A DNA stretch of 64,000 nt from Acinetobacter bouvetii DSM 14964 = CIP 107468 (GCF_000368865.1 NZ_KB849730.1:88594-152593), one strand, 5' to 3'. Positions 10,706 to 19,169 are shown, counted from the first letter of the stretch. Notes: generated from the sequence alone by a model not told the origin. Translations and numbers: made by a program.

Positions 10706-10832
10706 GGACAGCGCTCAAAAAAAACAATTCATATATGAATGCATTTTAACATGAGTCCATCAACACGCTTACCTATTCTGCAGCCCAATCCGTTAAACTG
10801 AATAAAATTAAATAAAAATCAGGGGCGACAGA

Positions 10833-11291
10833 ATGAAAATAACCTCCCATCTGCTGATGCTGCTGCCGCTTGCCATGGGGGTTGGCATTGCCATGACCAT
10901 TCAAACCGCCATCAACAGCCAATTGCGGGAATATTTGTATTCGCCGCTGCAAGCCGCCCTTTTATCCTTTTTGATTGGTACAATAGCGCTGGCTGTCTTG
11001 GTGTTTTTTCAATCCGCCGAAAAACCGAATGTAGACGCGCTTAGGCAAATCCCGTGGTTTTTATGGCTGGGCGGATGCTTAGGCGTTTACTCCATCAGCG
11101 TCAGTATTTATACGGCGCCGAAATTAGGCTTTTTAAGCCTGTCGGGCCTGATTATTTTCGGACAAATTGTCATGTCGATGATTGTCGATCAGTATGGCTG
11201 GCTCGGCACAGAAAAAACACCTGTTAACTGGCAGCGACTTTTAGGTGGCGTGGTGATTTTTACCGGTGTGCTTCTCACTTTACAGCGCTAA
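10833..11291 (+). CDS. YdcZ/DUF606-type small multidrug-like transporter
   Basis: Inner-membrane protein of 152 residues in the drug/metabolite transporter superfamily, resembling the DUF606 (YdcZ) group. Five hydrophobic segments are visible: about residues 5-25, 38-60, 74-92, 100-118 and 130-150. The start is preceded by AGGGGCGACAG. The gap to the MATE gene downstream is only 38 bases, so the two are probably one transcript. The substrate is unknown. Confidence 0.8.
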   Translation: MKITSHLLMLLPLAMGVGIAMTIQTAINSQLREYLYSPLQAALLSFLIGTIALAVLVFFQSAEKPNVDALRQIPWFLWLGGCLGVYSISVSIYTAPKLGFLSLSGLIIFGQIVMSMIVDQYGWLGTEKTPVNWQRLLGGVVIFTGVLLTLQR

Positions 11292-11329
11292 ACCATCATC
11301 CTAAGCACATGATGAAATGAGTGATTTTT

Positions 11330-12685
11330 GTGTCAAATGCTGCATCTGCAACAACCAACTCTTATGAAATTAAAAAACTGTTTCACTTGATGCTTCCCAT
11401 TTTAGTGACTCAGTTTGCGCAAGCCGGCTTTGGACTGATTGATACCATTATGGCCGGGCATTTATCCGCAAACGATTTAGCCGCCATTGCGGTCGGTGTC
11501 GGGCTGTGGATTCCGGTCATGCTGCTGTTCAGCGGCATCATGATTGCCACCACGCCGCTGGTTGCGGAAGCCAATGGCGCGCGTACGCCGGAAAAAATTG
11601 CCATTATTGCGCGCCAGTCCTTATGGGTTGCGCTGATTCTAGGGATTATCGCCTGTTTAATTTTGCAAATGGCGCCATTTCTGCTGCCTGTTTTAGGTGT
11701 GCCGGAAGCGCTGCTGCCTAAAGCCAGCTTATTTTTACATGCCATCGGCTTAGGCATGCCTGCCGTGACCATGTATGCGGCTTTGCGCGGCTATTCAGAA
11801 GCCTTGGGATTCCCCCGCCCAGTCACGGCTATCAGCCTGATTGCGCTCTTGGCGCTGATTCCGCTGAACTTTATCTTTATGTACGGCTTAGGTCCAATTC
11901 CTAAATTAGGCTCTGCCGGCTGCGGCTTTGCTACGGCGATTCTGCAATGGCTGATGTTCTTTGCATTGGCGGCCTATGTGCTCAAAGGCCAGGTTTATCA
12001 AAAAACTCAGCCCTTTGCGGTTTTTGAACGCATCGACAGCTATTGGGTAAAGCGGATTTTAAAACTGGGGCTGCCGATCGGCTTGGCGATTTTCTTTGAA
12101 GTCAGTATTTTCAGCACCGCAGCGATTATTCTCAGCCCGCTGGGCGAGATTACCGTCGCGGCGCATCAAGTAGCCATTTCAATTACTTCACAGCTGTTTA
12201 TGATTCCCATGTCCTTAGCGATTGCCTTAACCATCCGCGTCGGCACCTATTATGGCGAACAGAACTGGCTGGCCATGCGCAAAGTGCAATTTTTAGGCTT
12301 AATCACTGCGACCGTACTGGCGCTGGCCACCATGAGCCTGCTGTGGCTGCTGCGCTATGAGATTGTCGCGCTGTATACCAGTGACTATGACGTGGCCAAG
12401 GTGGCCGTCTATTTAGTGCTGTTCGCTATCGCTTATCAGCTGATGGATGCATGGCAAGTCAGCGCCGCCGGCTGCCTGCGCGGCATGCAGGACACCAAAG
12501 GCCCGATGTGGATTACCATGATTGCCTATTGGATTATTGCCTTCCCTGTCGGCATTTATCTGGCGCGCTTTACCGATATGGGCGCAGCTGGCGTTTGGAC
12601 TGGCCTGATTGTCGGCCTGACGGTGGCATGCGTACTGCTTCTCAGCCGCTTATTTATGAATAACAAACGGCTGATCTCCAGTTAA
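11330..12685 (+). CDS. abeM: MATE multidrug efflux pump, AbeM-like
   Basis: Twelve-helix cation-coupled exporter of the MATE (NorM-like) family. The sequence resembles Acinetobacter AbeM, for example in LFHLMLPILVTQFAQAGFG, IMAGHLSANDLAAIAVG and the later block YQLMDAWQVSAAGCLRGMQD. AbeM in A. baumannii exports fluoroquinolones and cationic dyes, but the range here is unproven. I chose the GTG at 11330 (MSNAAS) because AbeM also begins MSN; a GTG at 11321 adds three residues. The gene follows the YdcZ-type gene closely. In this genus it is an intrinsic core pump, not acquired resistance. Confidence 0.9.
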   Translation: MSNAASATTNSYEIKKLFHLMLPILVTQFAQAGFGLIDTIMAGHLSANDLAAIAVGVGLWIPVMLLFSGIMIATTPLVAEANGARTPEKIAIIARQSLWVALILGIIACLILQMAPFLLPVLGVPEALLPKASLFLHAIGLGMPAVTMYAALRGYSEALGFPRPVTAISLIALLALIPLNFIFMYGLGPIPKLGSAGCGFATAILQWLMFFALAAYVLKGQVYQKTQPFAVFERIDSYWVKRILKLGLPIGLAIFFEVSIFSTAAIILSPLGEITVAAHQVAISITSQLFMIPMSLAIALTIRVGTYYGEQNWLAMRKVQFLGLITATVLALATMSLLWLLRYEIVALYTSDYDVAKVAVYLVLFAIAYQLMDAWQVSAAGCLRGMQDTKGPMWITMIAYWIIAFPVGIYLARFTDMGAAGVWTGLIVGLTVACVLLLSRLFMNNKRLISS

Positions 12686-12697
12686 GCCATCCTTGAC

Positions 12698-12726
12698 ATG
12701 AAGGAGCTTGCAGCAAGCTCCTTCAT
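12698..12726. terminator. Strong hairpin after the MATE gene
   Basis: Arms ATGAAGGAGCTTGC (12698-12711) and GCAAGCTCCTTCAT (12713-12726) are perfectly complementary. No T-tract follows on either side, so it may act as an RNA-stabilising 3' end or a weak bidirectional stop. Confidence 0.5.
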
Positions 12727-12775
12727 CAATAATTGCATCATCTGAACAGGCATTTTTCAGAAAAAGCATAAAAAC

Positions 12776-12985
12776 TTAAAGCTGATCAACCGCCTTTTTT
12801 AAGCCTGCCGGCATTTCAGACTCATCCTCTATCTCTTTCATAATCACCTGCCCCACTATCACATCCGCACCATTGAACGTCATGGTCGGCGAACCATACA
12901 GCTCATATCCTTCATTTAAGGCCTTGGTGACCCGGGCGCAGAAGTTCACATCATCTTTGCCAGTCAGGTATCTATACATTTTCAT
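12776..12985 (-). CDS. DUF1737-domain small protein
   Basis: A 69-residue cytoplasmic protein of the DUF1737 type, whose recognised pattern is a start like YRYLTG, then FCARVTKALNEGYELYGSPT and a GQVIMKE segment near the end. The biochemical role of the family is unknown. The start at 12985 has GAAG upstream; the second Met at residue 3 is an alternative. It is convergent with the MATE gene and sits alone. Confidence 0.8.
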   Translation of the reverse strand: MKMYRYLTGKDDVNFCARVTKALNEGYELYGSPTMTFNGADVIVGQVIMKEIEDESEMPAGLKKAVDQL

Positions 12986-13184
12986 TCAGCATTCACTTCA
13001 ATATTCCGCTTCAGCCTATTCTAAGCTGCGCTGTGCATAATGGAAAAAAGAAGCCGTTAAAATCTGTGTTTTTATGATAAAGAATCAAATAGAAACATAG
13101 ATTTAACATTTTAAAGTAGGCAGCGGATGGATAAGCGCCTATGATCAGAAGCATATTTAAAAATTCAAGCTTGAGGCATCACTT

Positions 13185-14483
13185 ATGGCAAAAACGGCAA
13201 GTACACCCGGCCGCCGCTTTATGAAACTTGCCAGCATGACAGCAAGTATTGCAAGCAAGACAGTTTCCAATTCGATTAAAAACCTAACTGCCGATGAAGA
13301 GCAGAAAAATGCATCCCGCAGCAAAATGTTTCAGGACATTGGCCTGCAAATTGCCGACACACTCGGCGAAATGAAAGGCGCGGTGATGAAAGTGGGGCAA
13401 ATTGCCTCTCAATACAAAGACATTTTCCCGCCTGAAGTCGCCAAAGCCATTGGAAAACTGCAGCGTCAGGCGCCGCCCATGCCCTTTGCAGAAATTAAAG
13501 CGCAAGTAGAAAAAGAACTCGGCCAGCCGCTGCTCAGCATCTTTAAAAGCTTTGAGGAAACGCCTTTTGCAGCTGCCTCCATAGGCCAAGTGCATAAGGC
13601 GCTGCTGCCTGATGGCCAGCAAGTGGTGGTCAAAGTGCAATATCCCGGAATCGATGAAGCCTGCGACAGTGACTTAAAGCAAGTCCGTTTAGCCTTGCGC
13701 CTGATGGGTGTGCTGAAAATTGACCGCAAGCTGCAGGAGCGCTTATTTAACGAAATTCAGGAAAGCTTGGATAATGAGCTGAACTATGAAATTGAGGCGC
13801 AAAATTTAGAAGTTGCCCGCGCTTTCCATGAAAAACTCGATAGTAAAATCATTATTCCAAAAGTCTATAATGATTATTCGTCACGCCATGTGCTGACATT
13901 AAGCCTTGAACAAGGCGAAAGCATTGAAACCGCCAGCAGCTGGCCGCTGGAAACCCGCAATGCCTTAGGCCGCCGGCTCTTCCGCGCGCTGGGACAGGAA
14001 ATCTTTTTCTTGAAGCGTTTTCACTGCGACCCGCATCCCGGCAACTTTGCTTTCCGGGAAGACGGCACAGTGATTATTTATGATTTTGGCGGGGTGAAAA
14101 CATTGTCCAGTGACATTGTGCATCACTTTAAAGAACTGATTCAGGCTGCCCGCGACAGCAATATTGCAGAAATAGAAAACCAGCTGGATGCGCTGCATTC
14201 CCTGTCAGAAAAAGGCAAATTCCCTGCCGAGCTGTATCAGGCATGGCTGGAAGTGCTGATGCGCCCCCTGACTACGCAGTATGATTTTGCTGAAAACTCT
14301 GCGCACCATGACGGGATCAAATTGGTGAAATCGTCCTTGAAATACTGGGATGTCTTTAAGCCTTCGCCAGATACGCTGATGGTCAACCGCACTGTATCCG
14401 GCCATTACTGGAATATGATTCATTTAAAAATGCAGGACAATTTATCAGATCTGTTTGATGAGCTGGTGCCGCCGCGCGCATAG
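13185..14483 (+). CDS. ABC1/UbiB-family atypical kinase
   Basis: Protein-kinase-like ATPase of the UbiB/ADCK3 family, members of which support ubiquinone synthesis. The family-specific K-x-G-Q motif is at residues 69-72 (KVGQ). The alanine-rich loop AAASIGQVHKA replaces the normal P-loop near residues 129-139, and the invariant lysine is in VVVKVQYPG. The catalytic segment HCDPHPGNF and the metal-binding DFGGVK are also seen. It lacks the C-terminal transmembrane helices of E. coli UbiB and resembles the shorter AarF group. GAGG precedes the start. It is monocistronic, with no ubi genes in the window, so a direct coenzyme Q role is inference. Confidence 0.88.
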   Translation: MAKTASTPGRRFMKLASMTASIASKTVSNSIKNLTADEEQKNASRSKMFQDIGLQIADTLGEMKGAVMKVGQIASQYKDIFPPEVAKAIGKLQRQAPPMPFAEIKAQVEKELGQPLLSIFKSFEETPFAAASIGQVHKALLPDGQQVVVKVQYPGIDEACDSDLKQVRLALRLMGVLKIDRKLQERLFNEIQESLDNELNYEIEAQNLEVARAFHEKLDSKIIIPKVYNDYSSRHVLTLSLEQGESIETASSWPLETRNALGRRLFRALGQEIFFLKRFHCDPHPGNFAFREDGTVIIYDFGGVKTLSSDIVHHFKELIQAARDSNIAEIENQLDALHSLSEKGKFPAELYQAWLEVLMRPLTTQYDFAENSAHHDGIKLVKSSLKYWDVFKPSPDTLMVNRTVSGHYWNMIHLKMQDNLSDLFDELVPPRA

Positions 14484-14577
14484 GCCTGTATGCAAGCCAT
14501 GCCCGCAGCATCAGCAGGCAGCTTAAGATCGGCTAATGCCCCGTTACAGAAATTAACTGGGCATGATTTGATTTTTT

Positions 14578-14599
14578 AATTGTTATATTATAACATTTC
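14578..14599. promoter_or_regulatory. Zur-type operator upstream of rpmE2
   Basis: The perfect palindrome TGTTATATTATAACA lies at 14581-14595, with flanks AAT and TTTC. It matches the gammaproteobacterial Zur consensus core GTTATAnTATAAC. It sits about 34 bases before the L31 start, so zinc-loaded Zur is expected to repress the gene. Confidence 0.8.
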
Positions 14600-14628
14600 A
14601 TTAACTCAAAATAACCGGGAGCCTCCGC

Positions 14629-14883
14629 ATGCGTGCCAACATTCATCCAAATTACCGTGAAGTGCTGTTCCATGACACCAATGCCAACGCGTTCTTTGTC
14701 ATTGGCAGTACCTTAGAAACTGCACAGACGCGTGAGCATGAAGGCAAAACATATCCTTATGTGACTTTGGATATTTCCAGCGCATCTCATCCTTTTTATA
14801 CAGGTGAACAGCGTCAAACCAGCAATGAAGGCCGTGTCGCCAGCTTTAATAAGCGCTTCGCGCGTTTCAAACGCTCACAATAA
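14629..14883 (+). CDS. rpmE2: Ribosomal protein L31 type B, zinc-independent
   Basis: Alternative 50S protein L31 that replaces the zinc-binding form when zinc is scarce, freeing zinc. The 84 residues start [16 protein letters not shown], include [11 protein letters not shown], and lack the CxxC zinc-binding cysteines of type A L31, which defines type B. GGGAG precedes the ATG at a 7-base spacing. The near-perfect Zur palindrome just upstream fits regulation by zinc. A strong terminator follows. Confidence 0.95.
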   Translation: MRANIHPNYREVLFHDTNANAFFVIGSTLETAQTREHEGKTYPYVTLDISSASHPFYTGEQRQTSNEGRVASFNKRFARFKRSQ

Positions 14884-14926
14884 GTTCATATTCAGTTAAG
14901 GTTTTGCTTTTAAAGTAAAACTATTG

Positions 14927-14967
14927 AGAAGCCTAAGACCCCTCCTCCAGCTTAGGCTTCTTTTTTT
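14927..14967 (+). terminator. Intrinsic terminator after rpmE2
   Basis: Eleven-base arms AGAAGCCTAAG (14927-14937) and CTTAGGCTTCT (14951-14961) are followed by a T-tract. Confidence 0.85.
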
Positions 14968-15040
14968 ATGTGCAATTTCTGATAGCCGCGCAAATTTTAA
15001 AGCCCATGCCAAAACATTTTTTGAATGCGGCGCTGTATTT

Positions 15041-15418
15041 TTAATTTTTCAAAATCGCCTGAAATAAGTAGAAGCCCAAGCTTAAAAGCATGACGCCAAT
15101 CATTAAGCTGGAAAATGCATAGCCCAAAGCCATGCCATTTTGCCCCTGCCGCAGCAGCTGAAAAGTTTCTAAGCCAAAACTGGAAAATGTGGTGAATCCG
15201 CCCAAAATACCCACCATTAAAAATAAGCGGGCTTCCTGCTGCAATACAGGATATTTTTGCGTGAATGCGAAGAATATGCCTGCCAAAAAACAGCCCAGCA
15301 GGTTGACTCCCCATGTCGTCCAAGGAAACAGGCCATTCGGCTTAACCAGCCAAACACTCGCTGAGTAACGGCAGCACGCTCCGATAGCGCCGCCAAGGGC
15401 AACCAATAGCCAATTCAT
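15041..15418 (-). CDS. crcB: Fluoride channel Fluc/CrcB
   Basis: Small four-helix dimeric channel that expels fluoride from the cytoplasm. Signatures seen are GGAIGACCRY in helix 1, the N-L-L-G-C-F segment of helix 2 and GGFTTFSSFGLET, which lines the fluoride path. The ATG at 15418 gives the usual 125 residues, with GGAAT upstream; longer forms back to 15487 lack conserved sequence. I looked for a crcB-type fluoride riboswitch in the short leader and found none. It diverges from the HopJ-family gene. Confidence 0.92.
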   Translation of the reverse strand: MNWLLVALGGAIGACCRYSASVWLVKPNGLFPWTTWGVNLLGCFLAGIFFAFTQKYPVLQQEARLFLMVGILGGFTTFSSFGLETFQLLRQGQNGMALGYAFSSLMIGVMLLSLGFYLFQAILKN

Positions 15419-15576
15419 GATGATTCCAAATTTTTTATGAACAGAAATACGCCTGAACCTGCAGGCTATTCCACCACTATAACGCAAAAAATCAGCGGAT
15501 TTCTAATGAATCTGAGACTGAAAACTTGCTATATTGCCCCTGTTTTTACTTATTTATTCTACGGATTGAGAAACTC

Positions 15577-15909
15577 ATGGCTCAAGAATTATTGAACCAG
15601 CTTCAAACAGGTGAAGCTAAATTTGCAGATGTCATCGCCTTCATTGAAGCGCGCTATGCGCATACGCCAACAGCATTCAAAAATGGCCAGCAGGCCAATG
15701 GCGCCAATGAAAACCAAGGCAGCGCGAAAGTATTTTCTTTTGCCCAATTGAATGGCCTAGACCAAGCGCAAACACTGAGCCTATTTGCAGAACACTATGC
15801 TGCCGTATTGGCAACGCCAGAAGCTGCAGATCATCAGAATATCCGCCAGTTTATGCAAAATGGCTGGGATGGCATTCAATTTGAAGGCCAAGCGCTGACA
15901 GTGAAATAA
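15577..15909 (+). CDS. HopJ-family protein
   Basis: A 110-residue soluble protein of the HopJ family, recognised by the start FADVIAFIEARYAHTPTAFKNG cut as FADVIAFIEARY then HTPTAFKNG, by KVFSFAQLNGL and by the end NIRQFMQNGWDGIQFEG. The family name comes from a Pseudomonas type III screen, but members occur widely in bacteria without such secretion. No type III genes are present here, so an effector role is not supported. The function is unknown. I chose ATG 15577 (MAQELL) because an upstream TTG/ATG frame has no conserved sequence. Confidence 0.85.
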   Translation: MAQELLNQLQTGEAKFADVIAFIEARYAHTPTAFKNGQQANGANENQGSAKVFSFAQLNGLDQAQTLSLFAEHYAAVLATPEAADHQNIRQFMQNGWDGIQFEGQALTVK

Positions 15910-15956
15910 TCCGCCCGCCGTATTGTTGAAGTTCGACTGCTCATTGATACGAGGAA

Positions 15957-15982
15957 GCCAGCAGGGATGCTGGCTGTTTTTC
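15957..15982 (+). terminator. Intrinsic terminator after HopJ-family gene
   Basis: GCCAGC (15957-15962), loop AGGGAT, GCTGGC (15969-15974), then TGTTTTT. Confidence 0.65.
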
Positions 15983-16048
15983 TGTGATGCATGAATGCAT
16001 CACAGAAAAACAAAAGGCTTTTGTTACTTTTGGCCGGGCAAAAAGTAA
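15977..16048. repeat. Composite palindromic intergenic element
   Basis: Two adjacent hairpins are seen. The first has perfect 16-base arms, 15977-15992 and 15995-16010, with a 2-base centre; its arms read T-tract, CTGTGATGCAT. The second has TTACTTTT (16024-16031) and AAAAGTAA (16041-16048). From memory, similar CTTTTGTTACTTTT-containing palindromes recur between genes in Acinetobacter and related genomes, but no second copy is present in this window. A 74-codon open frame across it is judged spurious. Confidence 0.5.
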
Positions 16049-16137
16049 AGTCTCTTTCCTATCAGATCTCATAGCCCCAATGAGAACCAATAGCACTGAC
16101 TGAAGCCAAAATAAATCTAATGATTTAAAGCAATACA

Positions 16138-16545
16138 TTAAGAAATTCGAACTCGGCATTTCCACTCATCAATTGCTGTATTTTCCCAAGCGCGCGCATG
16201 CTTCAAATGTAGCTGCTCTTGGCCGGCCTGCAAGGCTGTAAAGCGGTAAATTTTCTGGCCGCCTTTGCCCACTGTCGGCACTTCGGTTTTCGTTTGATCT
16301 GACTCGTAAATTTCTTCCATCTTGAACAGTTTTGGATTCTCTGCCACGGTCCAAACATAGCCTGTGCTCGGGTTCTCATCCAAAATCACTTCAATGGTCT
16401 GGCCGCGGTCCATTTCCAGCAGCGCAGGACAAGACTGCTGTCCGGTAAAAATATGGGTTTTGCCATCTACAGTTGAACTCATGCTGCTGCATCCCGCTAG
16501 ACCTAAGCCCAGCACTGCCGCCAGACTTAGCGCTTTTAAATTCAT
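16138..16545 (-). CDS. Chagasin-type (I42) protease inhibitor lipoprotein
   Basis: Predicted envelope-anchored inhibitor of cysteine proteases, of the I42/chagasin family. A signal peptide ends in lipobox LAGC, with the acylated cysteine at residue 19. The family signature NPSTGYVW, which forms an inhibitory loop, is present, followed by a G-x-x-G segment (VGKGGQKIYRF) and a final W-x-C-R-V. The length of 135 residues fits. It may protect the cell from host or predator proteases, which is inference. The next gene upstream, an exported protein, lies 55 bases away in the same direction and could share a transcript. Confidence 0.85.
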   Translation of the reverse strand: MNLKALSLAAVLGLGLAGCSSMSSTVDGKTHIFTGQQSCPALLEMDRGQTIEVILDENPSTGYVWTVAENPKLFKMEEIYESDQTKTEVPTVGKGGQKIYRFTALQAGQEQLHLKHARAWENTAIDEWKCRVRIS

Positions 16546-16600
16546 AACCTTAACCTTTGTTTTTCATCGCTGCTGAATTTTGATTTTTGTTTAATACGCC

Positions 16601-17161
16601 TTAGCTTTTGACCCGTTCAATCCATTGAATGGAATCAACACGGAACACTTCGCACGCGCCATCGCCGGTATCGGTTGGGGTCAGTGAGGAAGTCCACACC
16701 AGATCTTTATCTTTGATTTCCACCAAATTGCCTTGTAAGCGCACCAAGTCTCCGCGTTTAACAGTTTTGATTTGCTTGGCAATCTCAGGGTTGGACGGAA
16801 TGATGTGCATATTGGAAACCATCATCATGGCCTGCTTTTCAGGCACAGGCACTTTGTCCATCCGCCAGTTTAAGTAGCGGTCATATTGATTGACTGTAAT
16901 GTGGCGCGCAATTTCAGGTTCAGCAAACAAGCCCCAGCTCACCGCATAATCAATCGGCGAAAACTTTGCCTGCTCATCATTGGTATACTGTTTAGACCCT
17001 AAAATACGGAAATCGCCCTTAAAAGGCTGAAGTACCGAAATAGACTGGTCTTTGGCGGTCGGCGCCAAACCCTTGGCAATATTGTAATCTGCCGATGCAT
17101 GCACGCCCGAATTCAGCAGCAGCGCAACAGCAGCTGCACTGAGTAAAATACGTTTAATCAT
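16601..17161 (-). CDS. Exported protein, paralogue of the 18096 gene
   Basis: Not a recognised named family. The 186-residue product has a Sec signal peptide (MIKRILLSAAAVALLL, cleavage near HASA at about residue 23) and a soluble domain. The closing part, NMHIIPSNPEIAKQIKTVKRGD with VRLQGNLVEI, aligns with SMNISAVASNEHIAKQLRRLKAG with VELQGQYAEV in the protein at 18096-18689, so the two are paralogues about 900 bp apart. The start at 17161 follows AGAGG at a 6-base spacing; a longer form to 17203 is unlikely. The function is unknown, and a periplasmic role is inferred from the signal peptide. Confidence 0.75.
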   Translation of the reverse strand: MIKRILLSAAAVALLLNSGVHASADYNIAKGLAPTAKDQSISVLQPFKGDFRILGSKQYTNDEQAKFSPIDYAVSWGLFAEPEIARHITVNQYDRYLNWRMDKVPVPEKQAMMMVSNMHIIPSNPEIAKQIKTVKRGDLVRLQGNLVEIKDKDLVWTSSLTPTDTGDGACEVFRVDSIQWIERVKS

Positions 17162-17448
17162 CGGCTTACCTCTTCTGTCTTTGCATTTAAATTGCGCGTT
17201 CATTGCTTTAGCCTCTTCCGCTTAATAACGCTGCGGGCAGGATCAGATTCATCCACCTGACATTACATACGCCAAATTAAATACAGCTTAAATATATAGC
17301 TTGAGCATAGTTGTAACTCTATATTACGCAAGAATTCTGAAGAAACCTTAGCGTCTTGGTAACAATATGAAAGAATCCGTCAGCGCAGGCTTAAACTCAG
17401 CCGCAAGTTCAGCTAAGCTTTGGCAAACAGCAATAAAAAAGAGATTCA

Positions 17449-18072
17449 ATGATTTATAAATTTTATCAGCAGCACATTTTCCCTCATGTGCTGAATCAAG
17501 TGATGCAAACCCCGAGCCTGATGGATAAGCGCCGCGAACTGCTGCTGCCCATTTCAGGAAAGGTTTTGGAAATTGGCTTCGGCACAGGCCTGAATCTGCC
17601 ATTTTATCAGCAGGTTAATACGCTGTATGCTTTAGAGCCGAATCCGGATATTTATCATCTCGCCCTGCAGCGGCTGCATGAAACGCCTTTTCACGTGCAG
17701 CACATTCAAGCCAGCGCGGAAAAATTGCCCTTTGCAGACAACAGCCTAGATCATATTGTCAGCACATGGACGCTGTGCAGCATTGCCCATTTAGAGCAGG
17801 CGCTGGATGAGGTGTACCGTGTACTGAAAGTGGGCGGAACCTTTCATCTGGTAGAACATGTTTTGCATAATGAACGGCCGAATATTCAGCGCCTGCAAAA
17901 TCTGCTGACGCCGATTCAGAAGCGCCTGGCCGATGGATGCCACCTCAACCGCGATATCGAGCGCGCATTAAAAGATGCAGAGCTGGAACTAAAAGAATGC
18001 CTGTACTTTGATGCCGCCGGCATTCCTGCCATCGGCCAGCGCATGCTGCTGGCCCGGGCCATTAAACGATAA
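17449..18072 (+). CDS. Class I SAM-dependent methyltransferase
   Basis: Seven-strand Rossmann methyltransferase, 207 residues. Motif I for S-adenosylmethionine binding is VLEIGFGTGLNLPFY near residues 39-53. The acidic residue after strand 2 is in ALEPNPD, motif II-like sequence is FADNSLDHIVSTWTLCSI, and motif III is VLKVGGTFHLVEH. It resembles UbiE/METTL7-like small-molecule methyltransferases; the substrate is unknown. It lies between two paralogous exported-protein genes that run the other way, converging with the gene at 18096. Confidence 0.85.
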   Translation: MIYKFYQQHIFPHVLNQVMQTPSLMDKRRELLLPISGKVLEIGFGTGLNLPFYQQVNTLYALEPNPDIYHLALQRLHETPFHVQHIQASAEKLPFADNSLDHIVSTWTLCSIAHLEQALDEVYRVLKVGGTFHLVEHVLHNERPNIQRLQNLLTPIQKRLADGCHLNRDIERALKDAELELKECLYFDAAGIPAIGQRMLLARAIKR

Positions 18073-18095
18073 AACATCAAACACTTATACAGCTG

Positions 18096-18689
18096 TTATT
18101 TTAAAATCTGGATAAACGTGATTTTCACAATAGCGCAGTGCGGTCTGGGCGGCGCAATGCTCATGCCTGTGACGAAAAGCTTCCGCGTTTTTAACTGCGT
18201 GACCTCGGCATATTGCCCTTGCAGCTCTACGCGCTGTCCCGCTTTTAAACGGCGCAGCTGTTTGGCAATATGTTCATTAGATGCTACCGCGCTGATATTC
18301 ATACTGTCCGCGCGGACGTCATCCGCGGTTAAGCTGGAATTGGGCTGCAGCGTAAAGGTATAGCAGCGGCTGTGCTGGTCAAAATCAACCTGTTTCAAAT
18401 GCTGAGGATTTGCCAGCGCCCCTTGAGCCAGCAGAACATCAACATTGCTGAGATAAGCTAGGTCATTGAATTCCCCTACCCATGCAGAAGCCTTATACAG
18501 CGCACGGCTATGCGGCGCATAAAAGCGCTGCGCGGCAACGGTAAAGCGCCCTGAAAATTCACGGCGCGCTTCGACGTGGAAATTTTTCAATACGCCAGGC
18601 TGCTCCAGATGTGGAATTTCCCTGAAATATTCTTTCCAGCCCCAAATCAGCGCCGCCAGTGCAGCCAATGCCCATATTAATTGCTTCAT
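18096..18689 (-). CDS. Membrane-anchored or exported protein, paralogue of the 16601 gene
   Basis: The product of 197 residues has an N-terminal hydrophobic helix (residues 4-17, LIWALAALAALIWGW) and a soluble domain. Its C-terminal half is homologous to the exported protein at 16601-17161 (shared IAKQ, RLKAG/TVKRG and LQG patterns). No named family is recognised. The start follows GAAG. It begins 12 bases after the stop of the nuclease-like gene at 18702, so the two are probably one transcript. It might act on DNA or nucleic-acid substrates together with that neighbour, but nothing in its sequence proves it. Confidence 0.72.
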   Translation of the reverse strand: MKQLIWALAALAALIWGWKEYFREIPHLEQPGVLKNFHVEARREFSGRFTVAAQRFYAPHSRALYKASAWVGEFNDLAYLSNVDVLLAQGALANPQHLKQVDFDQHSRCYTFTLQPNSSLTADDVRADSMNISAVASNEHIAKQLRRLKAGQRVELQGQYAEVTQLKTRKLFVTGMSIAPPRPHCAIVKITFIQILK

Positions 18690-18701
18690 CTTGAACTTCG
18701 G

Positions 18702-19169
18702 CTAGTCATCAAAATTAATCCGAATCGTTTCAAAGCGGATATTCCCGGCGGCAATGGCCTGCGCAATCGCCTGCTGGCCTTTGGTTAAGCGCGCGCCGCC
18801 GCTTTTAATATCAATCAGCACGACTTCAATGTCTTCCGCCAAGCCATCGCCATCGCGGTAATCGGTATAGCCGTCAAAGACAATATAGTCCACAGGATCG
18901 CCGAGAAATTTAGCGTCACTCGGCAAATACTGAAATTCAGGCAAAATCGGCGCCAGCTGCTCGGCCATTTTGCCTTTCAATACCGCGCGGCTGGTGTTGA
19001 CGCTGCGTTTCTGCGCTGCAGCCAAAGCCTGCTGATGCTCCAATTCAAGCTCTGCAATGTACTTTTCATATTCTGCCCGCACCCGCCCATTGCGTGTATT
19101 GCTTAAAATCAGCGTCGTCAGCACCACACCTATGCAGGCGCCGATCAGCATTGCCATCCATACGGACAT
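18702..19169 (-). CDS. Membrane-anchored Holliday-junction-resolvase-related protein
   Basis: Resembles the endonuclease-related family first noted in archaea (Holliday junction resolvase-related, PF10107-like). It has an N-terminal transmembrane helix (MSVWMAMLIGACIGVVLTTL), a charged coiled-coil-like linker (about residues 30-60), then a PD-(D/E)xK-like core: FLGDPVDYIVFDGY, EVVLIDIKSG and LTKGQQAIAQAI. The D...D-x-K pattern (IDIKSG) is the expected nuclease signature. The start at 19169 has AGGA at a 9-base spacing. A longer form from 19226 has AGGGG only two bases from its ATG. The gene is divergent from an orphan parA and upstream of the 18096 gene. The activity has not been shown for bacterial members, to my knowledge. 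Confidence 0.75.
   Translation of the reverse strand: MSVWMAMLIGACIGVVLTTLILSNTRNGRVRAEYEKYIAELELEHQQALAAAQKRSVNTSRAVLKGKMAEQLAPILPEFQYLPSDAKFLGDPVDYIVFDGYTDYRDGDGLAEDIEVVLIDIKSGGARLTKGQQAIAQAIAAGNIRFETIRINFDD

Noticed and set aside
15419..15525. Fluoride riboswitch before crcB
   Set aside because: The leader is about 100 bp and lacks the conserved crcB-motif core that I would expect.
15577..15909. Type III secretion effector HopJ
   Set aside because: Only the family name suggests it. No type III apparatus, chaperone or host-like domain is present and the family is widespread in non-pathogens.
15941..16165. A 74-codon reading frame on the minus strand
   Set aside because: It runs through the palindromic element and the end of the neighbouring region, has no ribosome site and no domain.
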